64,000 nucleotides of DNA from Coriolopsis trogii (GCA_020543525.1 JAHYIO010000036.1:2108001-2172000), one strand, 5' to 3'. Positions 23,951-36,556 are shown, numbered from the stretch's first letter. The notes: a model not told the origin generated them from the sequence alone. A program made the numbers and translations.

Positions 23951-25268
23951 CCACCCTCCTCAGCTGCAGCTCTCTACCACCATTGCAGCGAAGTCAATTG
24001 CGTCCAACGAAACACACACCCATACGCCCATTGCAAAGCGTGATATTCGTCATTCATCCACCCGATACAGGGCATATCACAGCGACTTCTTCTCCACCCC
24101 GGAGAACGACCTGCGACGGATCCTCCACCATCTCCGCGTCCACCGCCCAAGAGCTCTTTGCGAGGACAGAGCCTAGTGTGGTCCCAGGGTGTCTCGCGGC
24201 CAGCAATTCCGCAAGATCGGACAGAGGAAAGCCTGATCATCGTGCTTGCATCAGCGATAGTTGCGTCAGCCTCGCGCGACTGCGGTATGCAGCCCACCTT
24301 CTTCCGCCTCGGCTGTCGACGTAGGCGTACGCGTCAGCTCGACTTGCTCTGTCGTCAACCCCGTCGCAGTCGACGCAGCAGCGAAGTAGAGGACAGTGAT
24401 GGATTTGGGCCGCGTCGGCGTCATCATGAAAGCTGCGCGACGCGTACGTATGTGGACGCAATTGCAAAGGGAGCTGACTCAAGAGCGCGCGGCTGCCTCC
24501 TCGTTGTTGAATCTCTTGCCTCACCACTGAGCAATATGTACGCGTCGACACGGCTGCTTCGACGCTGAACCTGCATGCCGTCTGTAGCTCATAGTTCGTG
24601 CGCTTAGTCCCCTCCCTGCGCCACGATTTATCGTCTTCATTGCTAAGTACCGTCAATTCATTGTCAATCGGGAGAATTAACCCAAGTAAGATCTACGTCT
24701 GTACTCCCAACTACCATACGTTGAACATTGCGACAAAACTGACATCGCTGTCACATAGGTACCGCCTATGGTTTGCTCGAAGTTCACGCCAATCGGCAAA
24801 TCATAGTGACTTGGCCAATTACTAGGCTGTCTCACTCTGGAATCTGATGGCGTGTCCGACGCTGGTACACATTTCCACCGATTTCCACCGGCCTCACAGG
24901 CATCAACAACATCGCCCAGACTTTCCAAATGCAAATGTAGCGCAGCTGGAACCTGCCCTCTGCGCCGTGGGCGGGTTTACTCAGCTATGACACCTGTGAG
25001 AAGCAGGTCATGTTTCAAATCGGTATCTGACGTCCTGAAAGCCTGAGTGACCCCTCATGGGACCGCACATTGGATATGGGTGCTGCGCGAAAAGTTCTCT
25101 TAGTAACTTCGTTCTGGCATGATGTACCGCAACCTCTATATTCAACGCTCTATCAAGCCCGCGACCTAGCCGAGCGCACATGGAGATATAAGAGAGAACG
25201 ATCCGATACTACAAGATACCAATCACATCCCCAGTCACCTCCTATCTCAATTCGAATCACACATCAGC
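23951..25268. other. Divergent intergenic region (MBL gene / medium-chain reductase)
   Basis: About 1.3 kb between two divergent starts. No supported gene. A TATA box for the right-hand gene is at 25186-25193. Confidence 0.55.
25186..25193 (+). promoter_or_regulatory. TATA box of the medium-chain reductase gene
   Basis: ATATAAGA lies about 76 bases before the ATG at 25269, in the expected orientation and spacing. Confidence 0.55.
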
Positions 25269-26607
25269 ATGTCGACCCCTACTAGCAGAAGGTACTCTTC
25301 CTCGGGTCGAAGCAGGGACAGTTCGCTGTCCGTACGGCCGGGGTAGAGAAACTTGGACCAAGCGACATCCTCGTCAAGGTCGAGGCGACGGCGCTCAATC
25401 CGCTCGACTGGAAGATCCAAGCATGGGGGTTATTCATCGAGAAATTCCCCGCCATCCTCGGCTTTGACGGCGCCGGGACGGTCGTCGAGGTTGGACCTGA
25501 GGTCACCACACTCTCGCCGGGCGACCGAGTGTGAGTAGCATTTCGGTCGCAACAGGTCCTTTTTCTGTCCTGAATTCTCGATTTGGAATCAAGGGCTGTC
25601 CAGGGCTGGTATGACCCAGCCTCAGAGTCGACGCACGGTCTGTACTTGCAGTACTATGTGACCCCTGCCAGGCTCGCCATGAAGGTATATCGGCCTTCGA
25701 CCATGCACGATGACCGGCAGATTCTCTAATCATGCCCACCAGATCCCAGCGTCTGTCTCGTTCGAAGCTGCCGCCACCATTCCCTGCGGTCTCGCCGCCG
25801 CGGTCCTCCCTCTTTACTGCCAGGCGGCAGAGGCGCCCTCCCCGAAGCTCCTTGCTCCCTGGCTCGAGGGCGGCCGTGGCAAGTACGCCAACGAGCCGAT
25901 CATCATCCTCGCCGGCGCGACATCTGTCGGGCAGTTCGGTAAGTTCAGGCCATAGTTCGCACTCCCTGAAGAGTCAAGCTGAATCCCTCCACTCCTCACC
26001 CTAACAGTCATCCAGGTCGCCCGTCTCTCCGGTTTCTCCCCCATCATAACCACCGCCTCCCTCCGGAACGCAGAGCACCTCAAGTCCCTCGGGGCGACAC
26101 ACGTCCTCGACCGCTCCCTCCCCGCCGAGCAGCCCAAAGCGGAAGCGAGGAAGCTCGGCGGTGGCCAGCTGTTCGACTACGTCTACGACGCCGTCTCCGT
26201 CCCCGACACCCTCCCCCTCGCCTACGCGCTTACCGCCCCCAAGGGGACGCTCATCACTGTCCTCCCTGCCGAGCAGCTCAAGGAGGCGGACCCGGGCTCG
26301 GAGAAGACCGTCCATTTCACGCAGGGCCTGCTCGCGCAGCCGGTTAACGCGGAGATCGGCGCGAGCCTCATCAACGCGATCCCGAGGCTGCTTGAGAGTG
26401 GGGAGATCAAGGTGAGCGGGCTTTATTGCCTGCTGGACAGTAGCTGTTGTGGATTGTGAGACTAATGGTTGCTTGTGTATGTGGCAGCCGAATCGCCCGG
26501 AGGTTCTTCCTGGAGGGTTGAGTGGCGTTGTTGCTGGGCTGGAGCGGTTGAAGAAGGACCAGGTTAGCGGGGTCAAGCTCGTTGTGAAGCCTCAAGAGAC
26601 CGATTAG
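25269..26607 (+). CDS. Zinc-type alcohol dehydrogenase-like medium-chain reductase, probable frameshift at the start
   Basis: NAD(P)H-dependent medium-chain dehydrogenase/reductase of a common basidiomycete GroES-like family. Exons read QKVLFLGSKQGQFAVRTAGV, LVKVEATALNPLDWKIQAWG, ILGFDGAGTVVEVGPEV, WYDPASESTHGLYLQYYVTP, ASVSFEAAATIPCGLAAAV, IIILAGATSVGQF-VIQVARLSGF (a Rossmann-type GATSVGQ nucleotide motif), FDYVYDAVSVPDTLPLAY and the end LKKDQVSGVKLVVKPQETD. There is no catalytic-zinc cysteine/histidine set, so a quinone- or enoyl-reductase-like activity is more likely than alcohol dehydrogenase. The ATG at 25269 encodes the expected MSTPTS but is out of frame by one base with the rest; one missing base near 25284-25289 would explain it. 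Otherwise a distant upstream exon must splice at the TAG before 25286. Confidence 0.85.
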
Positions 26608-26958
26608 AAGGCTCTTGCGTCTTATATGTAACTACCTAACTGCTGGTGCGGTTTCCGATTGTTTGTTCACAAGTTGCAAAGCACATTCAGGCTCACTGTT
26701 CCCTCTCGGTCGCTAAGCAGCGAGCGAAACATGCTTTCTCGCTAACTGGACAGTAGGATACAATCGTGAATGTTCACATGTCATAGGCAATCGTGCAGAC
26801 ACCATCCAATCCAGTATGAATACACATGAAGCCACCAAACAGACCAAGCACAACGATAACCCCTCAAGCAATCAATCCCCAACTTGTCCATGCAAAGCAC
26901 CTTCCTCAATGCGCAGACCACAAAAGCATCAAGCCAAGATCAAGCCCAAGCACCGACA
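26608..26958. other. Convergent 3' intergenic region
   Basis: About 350 bases between the 3' ends of the reductase and the tail-anchored protein gene. Nothing recognised. Confidence 0.5.
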
Positions 26959-29086
26959 TCACCCCTGACTCTTCCGCCAACTCTGCAGACTCAAAAGCCC
27001 CATAACGAGCAATGCCGTACCCGCACCGACCAAGCCAGGCAGGTACAAGTACCACGTCCGGTCGTCGTCCCCCGCCCCGAGGTCCGTCGGCTCCCGGTGC
27101 ACGCTCTCCACCATCTCACTCGACAACTCCGCGTCCGCATCGTCGCTCCCATACCCGTACCCGTACCCATACTCGCGCTTCCTCCGCCGGTGCACCGTGT
27201 CCTGCCCTGCCCCCGCGCCCGTACCTGTACGCGAACTTGTCCGCGGGACATGGATGGTCGGCATCTCGAGGTGCTGGCGCGACTGGCCCCTCCTACGATG
27301 TTGTGGTTGCTGTTGCTGATGCGATTGCTGCTGTCTCTGTACCTCCCGCTTCCGTTCCCGATCGCGCTGTGCGGCCGTGCTGGCGGGAACGGGGCGCGCA
27401 TTACGCGGGCGCACGTTGAGCTCTGTCGCGCTCCCCGCACTACTCTCCCCATCGCCCTCCTCGTGCCCATCTTCGTCTTCAGTCTCCGGCTCGGTCGGGA
27501 GAAGGGGGACGTCCAGCCCCGCGTTCATCGTCCGCGCGCGCATGAAGAAACGAGCCGCCTGCTGCCGGTCCCGCCGCCAGACCGCGGCCCCGTCCGCACT
27601 TGTCCCTGTCCCTGTTCCTGGTACTTGGGATTGGGAGTAGGAGGGGGGCGGGCCAGAGGAGGCGAACGGGGAGCGCAGGGAGGACAGGCCAGCGTAGGAA
27701 GATGCGAGAAGGGAGGTAGCTGTGCCCTCGAGATATAGCAGCCCGGCGGCGAGGAAGAGCTGCGCGAGTCCGGCGCTGCCGCCTACTCGGGAGAGGTAGT
27801 ACTCTCGCGTGCCTGGGGACGGAGGAGTTGTGGTGGTAGCAATGTCAGTAGAGGGCTCTAGTCCAAGAGCGGATGGGCTGTGCCCAGCAATTGTGGGCGT
27901 GGCGATTTCGAGGAATGTGACGGTCTCGTCTGGGACTATGGTCTGAAGAGGCAAGTAATGGGTTGCAAGTCGAATAGCTGCGGACGGAAGGCGCGCTTGA
28001 TGCCATGCTCGGCTGGGCGGGTCACCGACTTAGGGTTTGCACAATGCGGAAGCTCGAGTGACTCACATGAAGTATTCAAACGCGTCTTCTTTGGCCTTTC
28101 GGATGTCGTACAGATCCAAAGCAATCAGCACGAGACTCGTAGGATCCATGTTATACTGGAGTTCCGTGTCGTTATCCAATAACCACGGGTAGACATCTGC
28201 CGGAGGAGGGCATATTCTCTCAGGGACCGGCCCAACGATGAGAGACGGCCAAATGATAGAATCTGCCTTCTCGAGATGCAAGGTGAGTAGTCTTCCTGAG
28301 CCAGTATGGAGTGACTCGAGAGACGAGAACGAGGAGGGAGGAGCCACTCCTTGAGTTATGCGGACGGGGGGAGAGACAGACAGCGGAGACCTGCGGTACT
28401 GGCGCGTACTTGAAGGGAACCCCAGATGTTCATCAATAGAAGATGCAACAGGTGATGAAAGCGCAGGGGACGAGAGGAAAGCGTCATCTGCGTCCGAGCC
28501 CGAGATGAGGCCAGCTTCGAGAGATGCAGCGAAACTGCTGGAGATCTCGGGCTCAGAGACCATAGCATACGATGAATGGGTGGATGCCGTCGAGGTCGTA
28601 GAGGTAGTACGCTCGCGCGCGGACAGTCGAGAAGGACGGGGCTCGAGTTGCCAAACGGAGGCGGTAGTGTCAACCTTGCCATATAGCTGGCCCTGAAGAG
28701 AGGATGAGATCATGCTGTATGTACCGCACCCGCAAAGGAGACCTGCCTTCAACACTGCTGGCTGCCCTTTCACGCCCGCTACAACGTATTTCTCCTCGAT
28801 GGTGACCTAGGGGACGCTGCTAGGGTCAAGCGTAGTGGACTAGCAGGACAAGACTGACCGACACATCGTCCTCCGCGGTCTCGTAGGGCAACAAGAGCAG
28901 AACAGTGGCCTGTATGCGCATGAGTAGCGCGCACCAGGTATGTCTCGAGAGAGCGATAACAGACCTGGTCGTGAGACTAGAGAGGACAAGGGCACGAAGA
29001 CATGAGGGCATGGAGGTGGTACGATGAGGATTGGAACGGACCTGATGCCAGGAGTAGGACTGGTAGTGGTCGTGGAGCCTATCCAT
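26959..29086 (-). CDS. Hypothetical tail-anchored membrane protein
   Basis: No family recognised. Three exons (29086-28865, 28806-28067, 28012-26959) join in frame into 671 residues. Exon junctions give ETAEDD-VTIEEKYVVAGVKG and DAFEYFI-RAWHQARLPSAAIRLATHYL, both smooth. The middle is serine-rich and disordered (SDADDAFLSSPALSSP). A helical segment REYYLSRVGGSAGLAQLFLAAGLLYLEG, then QQAARFFMRARTMNAGLD, could be a helical-repeat (TPR-like) fold. A Q/R-rich and then YGYGYGYG low-complexity stretch follows. The last 30 residues hold one hydrophobic helix, YLPGLVGAGTALLVMGLLSL, followed by QSWRKSQG, as in a C-terminal tail anchor. The first exon might contain an unrecognised intron. It shares a 214-base upstream region with thiamine pyrophosphokinase. 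Confidence 0.72.
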
Positions 29087-29300
29087 GGTCCGCGGGGGCG
29101 TGTTCGATGGTCTGGAGGACGAGGAGGGCGATGAGGGGAGAGGTAGAGAAGGACATCCGGGTAGACGAGAGTTCCCCAACGGATCCCTCTCCCGGACACG
29201 ACTCTCTTCGGGGAGGGCACGTGCCCGCGCTTGGAGGGGAGAGGCCTCAGGCGACGCGTGCCCCTCCCGCCTCCGCTGCTGCGCCCTCGTCCCCCGAGCC
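29087..29300. promoter_or_regulatory. Short bidirectional promoter region
   Basis: Only 214 bases separate the divergent start codons of the tail-anchored protein and thiamine pyrophosphokinase, so both promoters must lie here or overlap the genes. No TATA box is evident. Confidence 0.6.
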
Positions 29301-30672
29301 ATGTCCGCCTACTCTGTCACGCCATGGGAGGTCTCCTTTCTCGACCCCCTCAGGCAGTCCCGCAACGCCCTCATCATCCTCAATCAGCCCTTCTCCTTCC
29401 CCCTCCTCCACCGCGTCTGGCACTCCTGCATATGGCACGCCTGTGCAGACGGCGGCGCGAACCGCCTCCACGATCTCCTCAGAGACCATGACGGCAGAGA
29501 CATCAGGCACCTGTGAGTCGTGCCCGGTACCGTACGTAACTCGTGTTCCTCATCTTACTACCATAACCCGACGACTCCTTCCAGATACACTCCCGATCTC
29601 ATCAAGGGTGACCTTGACTCCCTCCGCGACGATGTTAGAACATACTACTCCTCCCAAGGCGTGCGCATTGTCCGAGACGGAGACCAGGATTCTACCGACC
29701 TCATGAAATGCATCGGCGCACTTGTCGATGACGAGAAGGCCGAACGGCACGTCGAGGTGCGACCCTTCGGCTATCTCATCCACGTATATCTCAAACGCAT
29801 GCATACAGCAACACACAATAGTCTTGCTCGGCGGTCTGTCCGGCAGACTGGACCAGACGGTTCATACGCTTTCGTTGCTTCACAAACTTCGTCGCACGCG
29901 GAAACGTATATTTGTAGTCACAGACGACAATGTGGCATGGCTCCTCGACTCTGTGAGTCATTGTCTGCATCCCAAATATAGTCTCGGTACACTTCACATT
30001 GGTACAAGAAAGACACGGAATTATGATCTGCACCATTTTGAGACTAGCCGATGTATGATCTCATAAGTCTCTACTATTGCCTTGCTATCCGAGGCATTAT
30101 ATCGGCGGTCGAGTCTCTCGCCTGACCCTCATGACGAAAGAGGGCGGGTAGAAAGTTTACAGAGCAACACCCTTCGTATCCGAAGATGCATCGTTCACAA
30201 TACCATTGTCGCGCCCCACTTTTTATTCACTCACACCGTCTCACAGGGCGAACACCGCATCACAATCGACCACTCCGTCTTTGGCCCAACCTGCGGCCTC
30301 CTCCCCGTCGGGATCGACTCGACTGTTCTCACAACAACCGGTCTCAGGTGGAATCTCAGTATGTCGTTCAGTCTCCCCTCCCGTCTGCCGATCCCATCCT
30401 GACCTCTGTTCACATCCACAGCCAACCACCCGTCCTCGTTTGACGGCCTCGTCTCGACCTCGAACCACCTCGTCCCAGACGAGCCCGTGGTGAGCATCAA
30501 GACGACGAAGCCCATCTGGTGGACCATGGAGCTCCGGCCCCTCCCCTCGCCTTCGCGCCGCAGCGTCGACGGTCGACCCCTTCCAATTCCCATCCCGGAC
30601 CCTGCCAACCCCTCGTACCTTCCGTCCCACCAGCCTTCGAGTTCGTGTTGCGAGGGACATCGCAGCACATGA
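29301..30672 (+). CDS. THI80: Thiamine pyrophosphokinase
   Basis: Converts thiamine and ATP to thiamine pyrophosphate and AMP in the cytosol. Exons start MSAYSVTPWEVSFLDPL. The family signatures follow in order: ALIILNQPF, WHACADGGANRLHDLL (the CADGGANR motif), YTPDLIKGDLDSLRDDV (the GDxDS acidic motif that binds Mg and substrate), DQDSTDLMKCI (the DQ(D)xTDxxK motif), then TIVLLGGLSGRLDQTVHTLS (G-G-xx-GRxDQ), then GEHRITIDHSVFGPTCGLLPVG and LRWNL. The gene ends with a disordered C-terminal tail rich in Pro and Ser to a TGA at 30670-30672. Introns are about 60-70 bases except for the one before GEHRIT, which is about 290 bases. It is divergent from the tail-anchored protein. Confidence 0.95.
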
Positions 30673-31801
30673 ACTGGGAATGGATGCTCCTGGTCGTCAG
30701 CATAGTGTACGCGTACTCTAGCAGCCCACCGTACGACTCCACTCCGCCGGCCCTCTCTTTCACACACAACCCATGCGGAGCTCACGTATCCATACTGACC
30801 GTCGTCTCCAGCCTTCCGTGCATGCGCACAGACGGACAGGTCACACTTCTACTTCGCAGGATTGCGTCTGGTCCATGGCTTCTGTCGCAACCCACGTCCC
30901 TCGTTACCTTGTCTTCTTGGACAGCCCACACAATTCGCATGGAGAACAGTGACCTCGGACTGTGACGGGGACGGGCAAGTTCCTTCCATTGCTCCGATCG
31001 AAATAAGCACAACGACCCCAAATGCTGCTAAGGAATAATACGCACAGGTAGAAGTGTGTGTGTGAAGTATGTAGAGTATACGGACGAATGCGAAGCAAGA
31101 ATGTATGCGTATGCGATAAGTATGTATGTATGTCGCTCGAGGACTAGATGAATGGTAGTACGTATCAAATGAAACCGTCAACATATGCGCGTGATGGTGG
31201 GGGGTCGAAGGTGAATGCAGAGATTGCAATAAAGAGACGGCGATGTGTGATGAAGAGAGAAAGCAGGAAGGGGTGAGAAGGTATATACAATTGCGAGTCG
31301 GCCATGTGCCTTTCCCAAAAACGCTGCCAGTTGGTATACACGATGTCAAAACAATGCAGAACGACATGCCTAGCAATCGACGGCATGAATCGGGTGGTGA
31401 CAAAAGAGAGCAACCAAGGGTGTGTCAGTAAAGTATGGGTATGTACAAGTTGGTGCTGGATGGTCGTGAGGGGGACGAGACGAGAAACGAGTGGGAGGTG
31501 GAAAAGAGAGTGGGTGACAAGGAGAGATGTGCAAGTTGACAATAAGGAACGTGTGGGGGCCGTCCTTGACTAGAAGGGCGGTGTAGGAAGCAGCAATAGA
31601 GCTAATAGGACACTCCCGGAGCCCATAACCTAACGTATGTGCTGGCCCGGCTCGCTATAGACAACAATTGCCTGCCAGAAAAACCGTACCGTACAAGAGC
31701 CGATGACTGTTGGATAGATGATAGCAACCGCAAGACGCAAAAGCAGAACGCAGAACGCAAATACCAAAATACTCGTTCGAACACCAATCAGCCACGCACG
31801 C
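30673..31801. other. Convergent intergenic region
   Basis: About 1.1 kb between the 3' ends of two genes. Open frames here have no protein features. No repeat found. Confidence 0.5.
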
Positions 31802-34800
31802 CTAGCTCCGGCCGTACGGCAGCTGTCCAGGAGGCATCGTCTGCACCGGCGAGCTCGTCGCAGAGCTCGTCATGATGTCGCTCGTGATGCGCTTCATCCT
31901 GTCCTTCTCCGCTGCCAGGTGCTGGACGAGCATCCCGTCGAACCTCAATATCGACTCCCGCTGCACCTTCTTCCCTCCCGGTCCCAGCCGCTGCTCCGTC
32001 GGCGCGCCCGTTGACGTCGCCGGCCTTCTCCTCCCCGCCGCGTCCAGACCGCCCACGCTCTTCGTGCTGCTCACGGCAGCCGCGCTGTGCGTAGAGCTGA
32101 AGCTCGCACGCGGGAACGACGTCCCGGGGGCAATCGGAGAGCTCGGCATGGCGCCAATCGGGAGGAGAGGAGACTTGGGCATGCTCGGAATGTTGGCGAT
32201 GCCCTTGCCCTTGCCTTTCGAGAACGGCGAGCGCGAGCTCGAGAACGACCGCCGACCAAAGTCGACGACGTTCCCGATCGGCTTCTTGCGGTCGTACGTG
32301 TACTGGGGCATGGGCTCCTCTGGGGAGTACGACACGGGCGAGAGCTGGGGGGTGGAGTGGTTCCCAAGACGCATGATGGAGGGGCGAGCACTAGAGCTTG
32401 ACGCGCGATTGGATATGGCTTGTGTCTGAGGCTCCACGAACACTCGCGCCGTCTCGACGTGCTCCGGCTCGCTCAGGAACGAAGGCTGGGAGCGCAACGT
32501 CGAAGGCGACTGCCCTGGAGGCCGGGGGTTATAGCGACTCCGCGCGTTCTCAGCTCCTTCTAGCGAGAGTTCGTCTTCTGACTCGCTCTCGTCAGACGTC
32601 TCGAGGTCGTCCATCGCATTAGGAATTGATTGAATGCGATCAAAGAAGTCGGTAGGGTCAGCAGGCGCCGGCGCCGAGTGAATGGCAGGAGGATGGAACC
32701 GGCCGGGGATGGTCAACGAGAGCGGGCTGATCGAACCCCGCCGGACGGAGAGCGGAAGTGTGGATGATGAGCTGGAAGAGATATGTACAATTGCGTCTTG
32801 CGCGAAGCTCAGGTCGGAGACTGCAGGCGAGGCTATAGAGGGACCACGGCTGCCGGAGGAACGCGAGTTGTGGGAGGACGTTGAAGGGCGATAGGTGGGG
32901 CGCTCGGCACGCGGACGAGGGGGAATAGGTAGGTTTGTTGGAGGCACAGAGGATGACATGCGAGGCGGAGCGATGTTGTCCACAATCCGAGGAGAGGGCG
33001 GTGGCAGCGGGACGGGTGGTTCTGATGCTAGGAACGCCGGATGCAGCTCGGGCTGAGACGCAACGCTCCTCCTAGACAACGCCGAAGGAGGTCGACAGCT
33101 TCCGAACACAGCATCACGGAAGGCGGACGCTGTAGGTGATGGCATGGAATACTCAGAGACCGAAACAGACGGCCGTCCAGACGGCACAGACATCGAAATG
33201 GAAGGTCGCGCCTGCTGGTCCACATCCGTATCCATAGGCGTCCTGAACGACATACTGTCGCTCGAATACCTCGTATCGCTTCCTGTCCGTGAACGAGCGC
33301 TTGAGAAAGACGGCATGCCAGTGAGCTCCCGCGATTCAGGCGAGATCCCTCGCTTGCTACCTTGGTACTGGGGCAATGGTGGAGGCGACAGCGACATCAT
33401 CGCCCTATCTTCTGCACCCGACAAACCCGGTGTGGAAACTGCCTTTCGTACTGTGTGAGACGAACCCGCAGACGAGCCCCTGGGGACGTCGTCAGACTTT
33501 GCAGCCGTCTCCGGCAAGTCCGGCTGGGAAAGAGAATACAGAGGGTTGACGAGCTGCTTCCGCGGCGGAGGCGCAAGGGGTAAAGGCATGTGAGCTGGTG
33601 TTTCAGCACGAGCTGGCGGGTCTGCGGCGGACAATGTAGGCCGCTCCTTGGGCGACTTCTCTCCAGACGACATATTGCTCTTGAGGGTCAGATGCTGGGC
33701 TTCCGTTGGCGAAGATGGTTCACTCGCGGATGACTCCGTGCGCATGCTCAAGTCCTCGAGGATGCGCTGACCGATCTGTCTCCGGGCCTCCCGCATTGCG
33801 GGTGCAGGGAAGGTGGCTTCAGACTGAGGTGGCGGAGAAGCCGGGTGCTTGGGCCCACTCGATATGGACGACGAGAACGAGTGATCCGGGGTGGTGCCAA
33901 GCGAGTGACTGACAGCTTCCCGTAGCAACGCCTTCCTCCATACCTCATCTTCGGAGTTAACCGACCAGATACCTGGACTGTTAGGGACCAACCGCTCTGC
34001 TAGTACATCCGCACCGACGGAGTCCTGAGGACCCAACCCGTAGGCAGCGGACGCCTGAACAGCAAAGATCGAATCTGCCGTTGGTGGTGGCAGATCGACA
34101 GCATCTGTCGGGTCAACGATATCGTCCAAGAAGCGATCGCGAGGCACCGTTTGGCTCTTCGTTGTCCGAGGCCCGGCCTTCCGGAGCTCCTTCTCCGCTT
34201 CTTTCGCGGCAGCTGCGAGGTCATCCATACGCTCCCTCAGGACGACAACGCGACTGGCAGGCGGAGGGGGTTTAGGAATTGCAGGGGGCGGCATGGACGG
34301 AGGCTGTGGGCGGAGAAGCAGCCCAGACGCCGTGGGAGTGTCGGAAGTCGTCCGAAGGATAGGACCAGAACTATCGACCGCAGGCGGACTGCCTGGGACG
34401 GGAGTCGTAGGTTTTGATTTTGACTTCCCTATCCGGAAGAAGTCAAGGAAACCAGCGTTCCCGGGCTTGTTCTTTTTTGACGGGTCCTGAGCATTCGGAG
34501 AGAGGGCGAGCGGTGTCGGTTTCGCATGGGCAGGCGGGAGGAAGTAGCTGTTGTTCAGTAGGAGGCGGAGACGGTTGGACACATCATCGGGGTCGAAGTC
34601 TGGGTGGTCTGGGGTGACGATCTCAGGATAAGACATGACGCCCTCGTCCTGATCATCGGTATAAGGCATCGACGAATCTGTCTCTGTCCGCGTGCCAGCT
34701 GAAGTCGATGCCGGGTAGATTGACGACGACGTGGTCGAGTCGTGTGTCATCATCGAGTCGCGGTAATTTCGTGGAGGGCGGCCCGCTAGGTCGACACCAG

Positions 34801-35455
34801 GAACTTCGCCAAAACCGTACGGCGTTTGAGGACTGGGCTGTGACGAGCAGTCTGAGGGAGTGTTTTGTCGCAGAGGCTGTCGAGGGAGACTGGGACCGCG
34901 CAGCTTCGACTTTGACTGCCGCACGCGTCAACAACGGCGCTCCCGAACATGATTGGCACTACGCACTGCTGTGATAGACCCGTTGTCTGATTTTGCCTGC
35001 CTCCCCCGACTCTGCTCGGGCAGGGGATTCCTGATGTCCAACGCACTCCACGACCTGGATATCTGCGGCATCTCCGCATGAAGCCCCTCGAACGTCGGCC
35101 TTGCCTCCGGGCCAATCGTGCGCGACCTGCGTCTCGCCTTCTTCGCCTGCTGCCGCTCCGTCGGTGTCATCTCCTCGGGTTCATCGTGGACGGCGGGCAC
35201 CGGGGGCGCGTCGTCGAAGTCAAGAAAGCTTTCGCCCGCATCAGACTCGTACTTGGTACTGCTGCCCGCCGGGGGCCCCAAGCTCCTGCCGCGTTTCGCG
35301 AGGGCGATAGACCGTGTCTTCGTGCGGGAGCGTCGCTTGAGGGGACCGCGCGAGCCTTCGCCTCCGCTGTGAACAGAGCTGGAAACCGAGTCTGCGCGAG
35401 CAAAGGGGTGGGTAGGGAGGGAGGGGATGTCGACGAGGGCCGTCGAGGGGACCAT
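31802..35455 (-). CDS. Large disordered Ser/Pro-rich hypothetical protein
   Basis: No recognised domain. Two exons (35455-34967 and 34915-31802) joined by a 51-base intron give 1200 residues. The intron (GTGCGT..CAG) removes a single in-frame TGA, and the join reads NGSITA-SKSKLRGPSLPRQP. The protein is rich in Ser, Pro and Arg with many SP and RSxS sites, so probably phosphorylated and disordered. More structured-looking pieces are RLRLLLNNSYFLPPAHAKP, GFLDFFRIGKSKSKP, a predicted helix VVVLRERMDDLAAAAKEAEKE, and the C-terminal helix RESILRFDGMLVQHLAAEKD. The start at 35455 is the first Met with coding-like sequence after it; an upstream exon is possible. It could be a cell-polarity or cytoskeletal scaffold, but nothing in the sequence proves this. 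Confidence 0.78.
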
Positions 35456-35916
35456 GGGGAGCTCAACGTTGCATGCAACGACGGAGATGAACCGAAGTTC
35501 GTTGTCGAGCACGACGGTGAGTAGTCGCAAAATACGCGCCCGCTCTCCCACACGAGCTGGCACCGGTAGGACCCCGGGCAAGCACGCTAGAAGGCGTCTA
35601 GTCACTCTGATGGTGGCGGGCCGCGATAACGTGCCTTTCCCGCCACACCACATTAATTCCCGACAGTCCCGACTTCCTTAGTAACTTAGTAACCTCTCTA
35701 CCCCTCTTATATGCATCCTATAGCTACCTCGTTGACTGGAATGTGCCGGATTCGGCTCATAGACCGTAATATATCAATCCAGACACAGGTCCCGCTCCTA
35801 ACAGACGCCCAGGGTCAAGCTCGTCTCAGAAGTGTCGTGGTGCCAGAGGTCCCGGACAAAGGGTCGGTGTCAGTCCTTTTTTGGACTTGCAAGTTCGACC
35901 ACATCCACCATCCAAC
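35456..35916. promoter_or_regulatory. Divergent promoter region (hypothetical / ERG28)
   Basis: About 460 bases between divergent starts. A CTTATATG sequence at 35706-35713 is a weak TATA candidate. Otherwise nothing distinct. Confidence 0.45.
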
Positions 35917-36556
35917 ATGACCGTGCTTGATGCTGTTTCTCCTTGTAAGTTGGTGTCTCGGACCGTGCAGTTGTCCCCTCATTCCTTACACGCCACAAGA
36001 TCTCCCTCAGGGCCCGGGCTGGCTGCCAACGTGGCAGCTGATCGTGGCTGTCACGGCCGCATTGAACACCATCTCTAACATGACGAGCCTCAATTTCTCG
36101 CGCAGGCTGTACAATGTCGCCTTCGGTATGACATTGTATATCAGTTGGTGATACCCGTTTCACTGAGCTTGGCCACTCTTCCAGTCAATCCTCTTCAGGC
36201 GCGGACGTTTGGCGTGTGGACGCTGACGTCAGCTGCAGTACGGTTCTATGCAGCATACAACATTCATAACAAGCAGTGAGTGGCACCAGCGCATGTCTCG
36301 CAGGGAGATGTATGCTGACAGATGCGGGTAACAGGGTCTACGACCTGGCGTTGTTCACGTACCTCTTCGCGCTGTTCCATTTCGGAACAGAGATCTTCGT
36401 CTACCGGAGCGTCAAGCTGGGCGCACCGGTCTTCAGCCCGGTGGTTGTTGCATGTAAGTACCGAAATATCTGCGTTTTGGTGATAGCTGATGACTGTTTT
36501 CAGCCTCTTCGTTGATATGGATGTTCATTCAATACACATACTACGTGAAGGCTTGA
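35917..36556 (+). CDS. ERG28: Ergosterol biosynthesis scaffold protein ERG28
   Basis: Small ER membrane protein that tethers the sterol C-4 demethylation enzymes (ERG25-27) in ergosterol synthesis. Five exons (35917-35944, 36000-36125, 36185-36275, 36335-36453, 36504-36556) give 138 residues, the usual size. The protein reads MTVLDAVSPYLPQGPGWLPT, WQLIVAVTAALNTISN, NPLQARTFGVWTLTSAAVRF, YAAYNIHNKQVYDLALFTYL, FALFHFGTEIFVYRSVKLGA and SLIWMFIQYTYYVKA. The ARTFG.WT...VR.Y..Y and YDL...T..FALFHF..E motifs are characteristic. Four hydrophobic segments agree with a multi-pass protein. The first exon is only 28 bases, and its acceptor at 35999 is chosen to keep frame. Confidence 0.94.

Noticed and set aside
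29087..29302. N-terminal extension of the tail-anchored protein to a Met at 29302
   Set aside because: It would overlap the thiamine pyrophosphokinase start, and the added sequence is arginine-rich antisense to its leader.
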